A stretch of DNA of 32,569 nt. It comes from Mesorhizobium sp. NFR06. Its GTDB lineage: Bacteria; Pseudomonadota; Alphaproteobacteria; Rhizobiales; Rhizobiaceae. The notes below the pieces were generated by a model that saw only the letters and a list, made by a program, of their open reading frames with translations, was not told the origin of the DNA and ran no database searches. The stretch lies in assembly GCF_900115245.1 (NCBI RefSeq), contig NZ_FOVT01000030.1, positions 1-32,569 of the forward strand. The letters run 5' to 3'. Below are positions 26,494 through 32,569 of the stretch, one piece after another; position 1 is the first letter of the stretch; every line of letters begins with the position of its first letter. The translations under genes and the position numbers were made by a program.

Positions 26494-26515
26494 ATATGGT
26501 GCGATCGCACCATAT
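26494..26515. repeat. 22-base perfect palindrome
   Basis: Arms ATATGGTGCGA (26494-26504) and TCGCACCATAT (26505-26515) are exact inverses with no spacer, centred on GCGATCGC. The flanks (GC on the left, CAATGC on the right) extend weak symmetry. It is far too long to be expected by chance and lies about 90 bases after the kinase stop. Likely a binding site for a dimeric regulator. Confidence 0.6.
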
Positions 26516-26694
26516 CAATGCAAATTGCAAACTCGGACAATGGCCGCGTTGATTCCGCTCTTCGGTTACGGGCGGGGGCAGCGACCGCCAACAAGAAACA
26601 GCGTCGACTCTACCCCAACGGACCTGTTTTCGGCGATGGCCGGCCATGATCCGCTCTGGCACTCAGGCAACGCGCTCTCGTCCGGATTTTATTT

Positions 26695-26732
26695 CCCGGC
26701 GGCCGTGATCCGGCCGTCGGGATAAATTTTGT
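26695..26732 (+). terminator. Terminator-like hairpin downstream of the hybrid kinase
   Basis: CCCGGCGGCC (26695-26704) pairs with GGCCGTCGGG (26712-26721) with one wobble, followed by an AT-rich tail ATAAATTTTGTTT. It lies about 290 bases after the kinase stop, so it may end a long 3' tail or an unseen short transcript. Confidence 0.5.
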
Positions 26733-26833
26733 TTCAAAAGTCAGACAAGTTGCTGATTCCCGCGGCAAACTCCGGACGGCTCCGAGAGGCCGCCGGAGGC
26801 CTCCCCCGACGTCACCGTTCAGCCGTTACCGGG

Positions 26834-26862
26834 CTGACATGAAACTGTCATGCGACTGTAAT
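26834..26862 (+). promoter_or_regulatory. Pho box: three PhoB half-sites upstream of pstS
   Basis: CTGACAT (26834-26840), CTGTCAT (26845-26851) and CTGTAAT (26856-26862) are in direct orientation with an exact 11-base period, matching the rhizobial Pho box CTGTCAT-N4-CTGTCAT plus a third half-site. It lies 80 bases before the pstS ATG, the right place for activation by PhoB, which is the last gene of the same operon. Confidence 0.88.
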
Positions 26863-26941
26863 AATCGGGGGCTATGCCCCTCGTCGGGCTCCGACAGAAA
26901 CGGGTGCCAAGAGACCATCTTTCCGAACAGGAGCAGGCCAC

Positions 26942-28000
26942 ATGAGACATTTCATCCGCTCGGCGGCCGTTGCGATTGCAATGGCTGCGGCTTCCACCAT
27001 CTCGATTTCCGCCGCGATGGCGGCCGACATCTCCGGCGCCGGCGCCACCTTCCCCTATCCGATCTATGCTAAGTGGGCCGACGCCTACAAGAAGGAGACC
27101 GGCATCGGTCTCAACTATCAGTCGATCGGCTCCGGCGGCGGCATCAAGCAGATCAAGGCCAAGACCGTGACCTTCGGCGCTTCGGACGCGCCGCTGAAGG
27201 GCGAAGAACTTGAGGGCACCGGCCTCGCCCAGTTCCCGATGGTGATGGGCGGCATCGTGCCGGTCGTCAACCTCGAAGGCGTCAAGCCGGGCGAACTGGT
27301 TCTCGACGGCCCGACGCTGGCCGACATTTTCCTCGGCAAGATCACGAGCTGGGACGACGCGGCGATCAAGAAGCTCAATCCCGACGTCAAGTTGCCGTCG
27401 CAGGCGATCGCGGTGGTTCACCGTTCCGATGGTTCGGGCACCACGTTCAACTTCACATACTATCTCGGCGACGTCAGCGCTGACTGGAAGGAAAAGGTCG
27501 GCGTCGACAAGGCAGTAGAATGGCCGGTTGGCATCGGCGCCAAGGGCAATGAGGGCGTTGCCAACAACGTTGCCCAAACCGGCGGCGCGATCGGCTACGT
27601 CGAATATGCCTATGCCAAGCAGAACAAGCTGACCTACACCGACCTGGTGAACAAGGAAGGCAAGAAGGTCGAGCCGACGGCGGCAGCGTTCTCGGCGGCC
27701 GCGGCCAACGCCGACTGGAGTTCGCAGCCGGGCTATGGCGTCATTCTGGCCAATCAGCCGGGTGCCGAGTCGTGGCCGATGACGGCTGCGACGTGGATCC
27801 TCGTCTACAAGAAGCCCGACGATGCGGCGGCCACGACCGAAGCGCTCAAGTTCTTCGCCTGGTCCTACGCCAAGGGCGACGACATGGCGGCCGGTCTGGA
27901 CTATGTTCCGATGCCCGACGCGGTCGTGAAGAGCGTCGAGGGGATGTGGGGCAAGGACATCGTCGACGGAAACGGCAAGCCGCTCTACTCCGGCATGTAA
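26942..28000 (+). CDS. pstS: Phosphate ABC transporter, periplasmic binding protein
   Basis: 352 residues. A signal peptide with cleavage after AMA at about 27 leads to a mature start ADISGAGATFPYPIYAKWAD, the classic PstS N-terminus. Phosphate-contacting segments: AGATFPYP, GSGGGIKQIKAKTVTFGASD and RSDGSGTTFNFT. It captures inorganic phosphate in the periplasm and hands it to PstCA. Ribosome site AGGAG is 8-9 bases upstream. It is the first gene of the phosphate operon, preceded by the Pho box. Confidence 0.97.
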   Translation: MRHFIRSAAVAIAMAAASTISISAAMAADISGAGATFPYPIYAKWADAYKKETGIGLNYQSIGSGGGIKQIKAKTVTFGASDAPLKGEELEGTGLAQFPMVMGGIVPVVNLEGVKPGELVLDGPTLADIFLGKITSWDDAAIKKLNPDVKLPSQAIAVVHRSDGSGTTFNFTYYLGDVSADWKEKVGVDKAVEWPVGIGAKGNEGVANNVAQTGGAIGYVEYAYAKQNKLTYTDLVNKEGKKVEPTAAAFSAAAANADWSSQPGYGVILANQPGAESWPMTAATWILVYKKPDDAAATTEALKFFAWSYAKGDDMAAGLDYVPMPDAVVKSVEGMWGKDIVDGNGKPLYSGM

Positions 28001-28014
28001 TTCCTATGGAATAA

Positions 28015-28047
28015 GGAGGGCGCCTTTGGCGCCCTCCCGTCTCTCTT
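28015..28047 (+). terminator. Intraoperonic attenuator/terminator between pstS and pstC
   Basis: GGAGGGCGCC (28015-28024), loop TTT, GGCGCCCTCC (28028-28037), a perfect 10-base stem, followed by the weak pyrimidine tail CGTCTCTCTTTC. Such a partial terminator would leave more pstS than pstCAB mRNA, or stabilise the pstS 3' end. Confidence 0.7.
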
Positions 28048-28066
28048 TCGAAATGCTGGGGGCTAG

Positions 28067-29053
28067 ATGACAGCCGTTGCCGAAGCCGCGACATCGTCCG
28101 CCACGCGGACCAGAGAAGCGACAGTGCGCCGCTTCGCCTTCACCGACATGGTCTTCCGAGGTGCCACGCGCGCTTCCGCCATCCTTGTCCTGGTTATCCT
28201 TGGCGGGGTTGCCATCTCGCTGGTCACCGGCTCGTGGGAGGCGTTGTCGAAGTTCGGCTTCTCCTTCCTGACCACCGAGGCGTGGAATCCGGTCACCGAG
28301 AATTTCGGCGCCCTGGCGCCCATCTACGGCACTGTCGTCACCTCTGCCATCGCCATCATCATTGCCGTGCCGATCGGCATCGGCATCGCCGTCTTCCTGA
28401 CCGAGCTCTGCCCGCGCCCGCTCAGGCGCCCGATCGGCATTGCCGTTGAACTGCTCGCCGGCATCCCTTCGATCATCTACGGCATCTGGGGCCTGTTCGT
28501 GTTCGCACCATTCCTGCAGACGACGATACAGCCCTTCATCATCAATATATTCCACGGCATACCGGGTCTCTCCAGCCTGTTCGCCGGCCCGCCCTATGGC
28601 ATCGGCCTGCTGACGTCGTCGCTCATCCTCGCCATCATGGTACTGCCCTTCATCACCTCGATCACCAAGGACGTGTTCGACACGGTGCCGGCGGTGCTGA
28701 AGGAATCAGCCTATGGCATCGGCTGCACCACCTGGGAAGTGACCCGGCGCGTCGTCATTCCGTACACCCGTGTCGGCATCATGGGCGGCGTCATGCTCGG
28801 CCTCGGCCGCGCGCTCGGGGAGACGATGGCCGTCACCTTCGTCATCGGCAACGCCCACCGCATCAGCGCCTCGCTGTTTGCGCCGGGCACGACGATCTCG
28901 GCGACCATCGCCAACGAATTCACCGAAGCCGACGGCGAGCTCTACACATCCTCGCTGGTGGCGCTGGGCCTCATCCTGTTCATCATCACCCTCATCATCC
29001 TCGCCATCGCGCGCTACATGCTGCTGCGCATCGACAGCCGCGCGGGAGCCTGA
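28067..29053 (+). CDS. pstC: Phosphate ABC transporter permease PstC
   Basis: 328 residues with six or so membrane segments. The ABC-permease coupling loop is KESAYGIGCTTWEVTRRVVI, followed by GLGRALGETMAVTFVIGNA, which is diagnostic of PstC. ELLAGIPSIIYGIWGLFVFA is another conserved membrane segment. It forms the channel with PstA. Follows pstS by 66 bases that contain the attenuator, and precedes pstA by 3 bases. Confidence 0.95.
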   Translation: MTAVAEAATSSATRTREATVRRFAFTDMVFRGATRASAILVLVILGGVAISLVTGSWEALSKFGFSFLTTEAWNPVTENFGALAPIYGTVVTSAIAIIIAVPIGIGIAVFLTELCPRPLRRPIGIAVELLAGIPSIIYGIWGLFVFAPFLQTTIQPFIINIFHGIPGLSSLFAGPPYGIGLLTSSLILAIMVLPFITSITKDVFDTVPAVLKESAYGIGCTTWEVTRRVVIPYTRVGIMGGVMLGLGRALGETMAVTFVIGNAHRISASLFAPGTTISATIANEFTEADGELYTSSLVALGLILFIITLIILAIARYMLLRIDSRAGA

Positions 29054-29056
29054 TCC

Positions 29057-29908
29057 ATGTCGACAGCCCTGTCTCTCCATCGGAGCCGCAAGCGCAAGAA
29101 CAGCGTGATGATGGCGCTTTGCGTCATCGCCGCAGGCATCGGCCTCGCCTGGCTGGCGCTGATCCTGGGCGCGCTGATCTACAAGGGCCTGGCCGGCGTT
29201 TCGCCGGCGGTCTTCACCCAGATGACGCCGCCGCCCGGCGATGCCGGCGGCCTGCTCAACGCCATCTACGGCAGCATCGTCATGACCGTCATCGGCATCA
29301 TCGTCGGCACGCCGATCGGCGTGTTGGCCGGCACCTACATGGCCGAATATGGGCGCTTCTCGAAGCTGACCACCGTGGTGCGCTTCATCAACGACATCCT
29401 GCTGTCGGCGCCGTCGATCATCGTCGGGCTGTTCGTCTATGAGCTGCTGGTGCGGCCTATGGGCCACTTCTCGGCGATTGCCGGCGCGGTCGCGCTGTCG
29501 ATCCTGGTGATCCCGGTCGTGGTGCGCACCACCGAGGACATGCTCAACCTCGTGCCCAACGCGCTGCGCGAAGCAGGCACCGCAATCGGCGCGCCACGCT
29601 GGGTGGTGATCCGCTCGGTCGCCTATCGCGCGGCACTTTCCGGCATCGTCACCGGCATCCTGCTGGCGATCGCCCGCATCTCCGGCGAGACGGCGCCGCT
29701 GCTCTTCACCGCGCTCAACAACCAGTTCTGGTCGAGCAATCTCAATGCCCCGATGGCCAGCCTGCCGGTGACCATCTTCCAGTTCGCGCTGAGCCCCTAT
29801 GAGGAATGGCAGCAGCTGGCCTGGACGGGCGCACTCATAATCACCCTGACGGTTCTCGGGCTGAGCATCATCGCCCGCAGCCTAACCGGACGCAGAGAGG
29901 ACAGATGA
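29057..29908 (+). CDS. pstA: Phosphate ABC transporter permease PstA
   Basis: 283 residues with six predicted membrane segments. PstA hallmarks are MTPPPGDAGGLLNAIYGSIV near the start, NDILLSAPSIIVGLFVYELL, the coupling loop REAGTAIGAPRWVVIRSVAY, and ARISGETAPLLFTALNNQFW. It pairs with PstC. The stop overlaps the pstB start by 4 bases (ATGA), indicating coupled translation. Confidence 0.95.
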   Translation: MSTALSLHRSRKRKNSVMMALCVIAAGIGLAWLALILGALIYKGLAGVSPAVFTQMTPPPGDAGGLLNAIYGSIVMTVIGIIVGTPIGVLAGTYMAEYGRFSKLTTVVRFINDILLSAPSIIVGLFVYELLVRPMGHFSAIAGAVALSILVIPVVVRTTEDMLNLVPNALREAGTAIGAPRWVVIRSVAYRAALSGIVTGILLAIARISGETAPLLFTALNNQFWSSNLNAPMASLPVTIFQFALSPYEEWQQLAWTGALIITLTVLGLSIIARSLTGRREDR

Positions 29909-30708
29909 AACCGATGTTGTCCACCGACCTGAACGCAGTCGACACCACCGTCGAAAAGGCCAAGATCGAGGTCAAGAACCTCAACTTCTACTACGGCCAG
30001 TCGAAGGCATTGAAGGACATCAACCTGTCGCTGCCGGAGCGCAGCGTCACCGCCTTCATCGGGCCGTCGGGCTGCGGGAAGTCGACGCTGCTGCGCGTGC
30101 TGAACCGCATTTACGAGCTCTATCCGAAGCAGACCGCCGAGGGCCAAGTGCTGCTCGACGGCAAGAACATCCTCGACCGTTCGCAGGACCTCAACCTGCT
30201 CAGGACCAAGATCGGCATGGTGTTCCAGAAGCCGACGCCGTTCCCGATGTCGATCTACGAGAACATCGCTTTCGGCGTCAGGCTCTATGAGAAAATCAGC
30301 AAGGCCGAGATGGACAACCGCGTCGAACAGGCGCTGAAGCGGGCCGCGCTGTGGAACGAAGTGAAGGACAAGCTCAACGCCAGCGGCCTCAGCCTCTCCG
30401 GCGGACAGCAGCAGCGCCTGTGCATCGCCCGCACCGTCGCGGTGAAGCCCGAGGTCATCCTGCTCGACGAACCGGCCTCGGCGCTGGACCCGCTCTCGAC
30501 CGCCAAGATCGAGGAGCTGATCGACGAATTGCAGGCCGACTACACGATCGTCATCGTCACCCACAACATGCAGCAGGCGGCGCGCGTGTCGCGGCAGACG
30601 GCGTTCATGTATCTGGGCGAGCTGGTCGAGTTCGACCGGACCGAGAAGATCTTCACCTCGCCCCGCGAGAAGCGCACGCAGGACTACATCACCGGCCGCT
30701 TCGGCTGA
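29905..30708 (+). CDS. pstB: Phosphate ABC transporter ATP-binding protein PstB
   Basis: 267 residues. Walker A GPSGCGKST is at 53-61, signature LSGGQQQR at 164-171, Walker B VILLDEP at 184-190 with catalytic Glu189, and the H-loop His in IVTHNMQQAARV. The FYYGQSKALKDINLSLPE start and the final TQDYITGRFG are typical of PstB. ATG 29905 overlaps the pstA stop and follows AGAGAGG; ATG 29914 is a less likely alternative. It powers phosphate import and is the contact point for PhoU. Confidence 0.97.
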   Translation: MKPMLSTDLNAVDTTVEKAKIEVKNLNFYYGQSKALKDINLSLPERSVTAFIGPSGCGKSTLLRVLNRIYELYPKQTAEGQVLLDGKNILDRSQDLNLLRTKIGMVFQKPTPFPMSIYENIAFGVRLYEKISKAEMDNRVEQALKRAALWNEVKDKLNASGLSLSGGQQQRLCIARTVAVKPEVILLDEPASALDPLSTAKIEELIDELQADYTIVIVTHNMQQAARVSRQTAFMYLGELVEFDRTEKIFTSPREKRTQDYITGRFG

Positions 30709-30728
30709 GTTCATACGAGGACATCATC

Positions 30729-31436
30729 ATGGCCGAACATACCGTCGCTTCATTCGACGAGGATCTGAGGCAGATCAGCAAGCTCATCAACGACATGGGC
30801 GACCTTGCGAGCTCGATGGTGAGCGCTTCGACCAGGGCCCTGCTCGAAACCGACAATGCCCTGGCGCAGCGCGTCGTTTCCGACGACGCCATCATGGACG
30901 CGCGCCAGCGCGAGCTTGACGACCGCGCCATCACGCTGATCGCCAAACGCCAGCCGATGGCCGACGACCTGCGCAGCGTGGTCGGCGCAATCCGCATGGC
31001 GGGCGACCTCGAACGCATCGGCGATCTTGCCAAGAACATCGCCAAGCGCGTCGGTTCGGTCGGCGTCAGCGCCACGCCGCGCGATCTCACGCATTCGATC
31101 GATTCGATGGCGCAGCTGGTGCTGATCCAGGTCCAGGCGGTGATCCAGGAATATACGGTGGGCGACGCCGCGGCGCTGGCCAAGCTCCGCAACGACGACG
31201 AGCGCATCGACGTCAAATACACCTCCGTCTTCCGCGAACTGTTGACCTACATGATGGAAGACCCGCGCAACATCACCGCTTGCACACATCTTCTGTTCTG
31301 CGCCAAGAACCTCGAGCGCATCGGCGACCATGTGACCAACATCGCCGAGAACGCCTACTATGTGCTCACCGGCACGCAATTGCCCGCGAACCGTCCGAAG
31401 CAAGACGAGACGGCAATGTCGGCGCCAGCGGCCTGA
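30729..31436 (+). CDS. phoU: Phosphate signalling complex protein PhoU
   Basis: 235 residues, all helical, with two PhoU repeats marked by the metal-binding DLERIGD at 93-99 and NLERIGDH at about 194-201. It links the PstSCAB transporter to the phosphate sensor kinase, and keeps the regulon off when phosphate is ample. The last 20 residues are polar and variable. GAGG precedes the ATG; the gap from pstB is 20 bases. Confidence 0.95.
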   Translation: MAEHTVASFDEDLRQISKLINDMGDLASSMVSASTRALLETDNALAQRVVSDDAIMDARQRELDDRAITLIAKRQPMADDLRSVVGAIRMAGDLERIGDLAKNIAKRVGSVGVSATPRDLTHSIDSMAQLVLIQVQAVIQEYTVGDAAALAKLRNDDERIDVKYTSVFRELLTYMMEDPRNITACTHLLFCAKNLERIGDHVTNIAENAYYVLTGTQLPANRPKQDETAMSAPAA

Positions 31437-31453
31437 CGAAGGGTTATCTGCCG

Positions 31454-32143
31454 ATGATCGCGCCACGCATCATGGTGGTGGAGGACGAGGAGCCGCTGGG
31501 GGTGCTGCTCCGCTACAACCTCGAATCCGAGGGTTACCAGGTCGAAGTGGTGACCCGCGGCGACGAGGCCGAAATCCGCCTGCAAGAAAACGTTCCCGAC
31601 CTGCTCGTGCTCGACTGGATGGTGCCGGCGGTTTCCGGCATCGAGCTTTGCCGGCGTCTGCGGATGCGGCCCGAGACCGAGCGGCTGCCGATCATCATGC
31701 TGACCGCGCGAGGTGAGGAAAGCGATCGGGTTCGAGGTTTGTCCACCGGCGCCGACGACTATCTGGTCAAGCCGTTCTCGACGCCCGAGTTCATGGCGCG
31801 CGTCAAGGCGCTGCTGCGCCGCGCCAAGCCTGAGGTGCTGTCCAGCGTGCTCAAGGTCGGCGACATCGTGCTCGACCGTGAATCGCATCGCGTCTACCGC
31901 AAGAAGAGCGAGATCAGGCTCGGCCCGACCGAGTTCCGGCTGCTGGAATTCATGATGCGTCATCCCGGCCGGGTGTTCTCGCGCAGCCAGCTGCTCGACA
32001 ATGTCTGGGGCGAGACGATCTATATCGACGAGCGCACCGTGGACGTGCATGTCGGCCGCCTGCGCAAGGCCGTCAACAACGGCCGCATGCCGGATGTGAT
32101 CCGCACCATTCGCGGGGCAGGCTACGCCATACGCGAGGATTAG
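31454..32143 (+). CDS. phoB: Phosphate regulon response regulator PhoB
   Basis: 229 residues, OmpR/PhoB class. Receiver: acidic VVEDEE (8-13), phospho-acceptor Asp54 in VLDWMVP, Lys106 in VKPF. The DNA-binding winged helix ends in RTVDVHVGRLRKAVNNG and VIRTIRGAGYAI. It is expected to bind the Pho box at 26834-26862, so the operon is autoregulated. The cognate histidine kinase gene phoR, often linked to pstS in rhizobia, is not in this window. Start ATG 31454 matches the family; longer frames through phoU are shadows. Confidence 0.95.
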   Translation: MIAPRIMVVEDEEPLGVLLRYNLESEGYQVEVVTRGDEAEIRLQENVPDLLVLDWMVPAVSGIELCRRLRMRPETERLPIIMLTARGEESDRVRGLSTGADDYLVKPFSTPEFMARVKALLRRAKPEVLSSVLKVGDIVLDRESHRVYRKKSEIRLGPTEFRLLEFMMRHPGRVFSRSQLLDNVWGETIYIDERTVDVHVGRLRKAVNNGRMPDVIRTIRGAGYAIRED

Positions 32144-32211
32144 GTCTCGTCGGCGAAGCGCTGGCGGGCTCCGTGCCTCCGACAGCGGATCGTATGGGCT
32201 GGCGATTAGCC

Positions 32212-32275
32212 GAGGCGCCTCGTCATCCACGGGCGTCGCAAGGAGCGCAGCGGCGCAGCGCAGACCCGAGGATCG
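32212..32275. repeat. Possible dispersed intergenic repeat after phoB
   Basis: The stretch CTCGTCATCCACGGGCGTCG followed by a run of GCGCAGC units (around 32243-32262) and CCCGAGGATCG resembles repeat blocks commonly found between genes in Mesorhizobium-type genomes. It contains partial symmetry (GCGCAGCGGCGCAGCGC). Copy number cannot be verified here. It sits directly next to the IS630 element. Confidence 0.4.
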
Positions 32276-32282
32276 ATGCCGT

Positions 32283-32569
32283 GACGTTTAAAGCACGTCG
32301 CCCTTTAAAGGATTCGGGATTCCCTGAATGACGGTTTGATGATTCATTGCGGCGGAAGGGAGAACCGTGATGGGCAAGCCGTTACCGATGGCGTTGCGTA
32401 AGCGTGTTGCGGCGTTTGTGGATGAGGGCAACAGCAACCGTGAGGCGTCGCGTCATTTCCGGGTTTCGCCGAAGTTCGTGAACGATCTGATGAAGCTGCG
32501 CGCCGAGCGGGGCTCGCTTGAGCCGCGCCGGCAAGGCCATGGCACTGGCGGCGGCAAGTTGGCCGCTCA
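32283..32569 (+). mobile_element. Left part of an IS630-family insertion sequence
   Basis: The transposase start at 32370 is preceded by an AT-richer stretch (TTTAAA at 32284-32289 and again near 32302-32307) unlike the GC-rich surroundings, which probably includes the left end. The exact inverted repeat and TA target duplication cannot be set because the right end is outside the window. Confidence 0.55.
32370..32569 (+). CDS. IS630-family transposase, N-terminal part, cut by window edge
   Basis: Sixty-six codons without a stop before the window ends. The protein MGKPLPMALRKRVAAFVDEG continues into NSNREASRHFRVSPKFVNDL, a helix-turn-helix, then MKLRAERGSLEPRRQGHG. The HTH followed by a GSLEPRxxG linker is the normal start of IS630-family transposases; the DDE domain would follow. 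Ribosome site GGAAGGGAG precedes the ATG. Confidence 0.82.
   Translation, partial: MGKPLPMALRKRVAAFVDEGNSNREASRHFRVSPKFVNDLMKLRAERGSLEPRRQGHGTGGGKLAA

Larger units (their letters stand above)
26409..26941. other. 533-base regulatory gap before pstS
   Basis: No coding region is supported. It holds a 22-base palindrome at 26494-26515, the short palindrome ATGGCCGGCCAT near 26635-26646, a terminator-like hairpin at 26695-26721, and the Pho box at 26834-26862. The part from about 26520 to 26690 shows no recognisable feature. Confidence 0.6.

Overview
The window is a GC-rich alphaproteobacterial chromosome segment. Gene content and order point to Rhizobiales, most likely Mesorhizobium or a close relative: a TrcR/DUF1013 cell-cycle regulator, DUF4164 next to zapA, a tkt-gap-pgk-fba carbon cluster, rluD divergent from a DUF6476 gene next to rpoH, and a pstSCAB-phoU-phoB operon with a rhizobial Pho box. 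The assignment is inferred from the proteins; no rRNA is present. Both ends lie inside unrelated insertion sequences: an ISNCY-like transposase cut at base 1 and an IS630-like transposase cut at the last base.

Layout. 1-322: end of an IS. 323-1200: trcR with its promoter, structured leader and terminator. 1225-2814: an autoregulated-looking unit on the minus strand, made of a small protein resembling the alkyltransferase-like fold followed by a YafY/WYL regulator, with a near-identical palindromic operator in front of that unit and in front of a DUF1127 gene. 2953-4699: a tiny membrane protein, an SGNH hydrolase and a DUF899 thioredoxin-like protein. 4802-12502: minus-strand central carbon genes (tkt, gap, pgk, class I fba) with a CPA1 K+/H+ antiporter between gap and pgk. 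12668-14247: DUF4164-zapA and a 1-Cys peroxiredoxin. 14261-14485: a composite palindromic repeat. 14533-17595: rpoH, rluD, a DUF6476 protein and a VOC protein. 17638-17755: tRNA-Glu(CTC) with its promoter. 17882-22855: accessory genes (class III nucleotide cyclase, SRPBCC protein, VOC-GST pair whose GST has a histone-H1-like tail, small secreted proteins). 23055-26408: a hybrid histidine kinase with four PAS and two receiver domains. 26834-32143: the phosphate operon. 32144-32569: a repeat-like stretch and the start of an IS630 element.

How genes work together. The carbon cluster covers the triose-phosphate part of glycolysis/gluconeogenesis and the non-oxidative pentose phosphate pathway. 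pstSCAB-phoU-phoB is a complete phosphate uptake and response unit except that its usual sensor kinase gene phoR is not in the window; a large hybrid kinase lies upstream instead. The least ordinary material is the WYL regulator with its paired operators and ATL-like partner, the lysine/alanine-tailed GST, the cyclase with an unrecognised N-terminal half, and several uncoded palindromes (notably 26494-26515). No CRISPR array, prophage or obvious defence system was seen.
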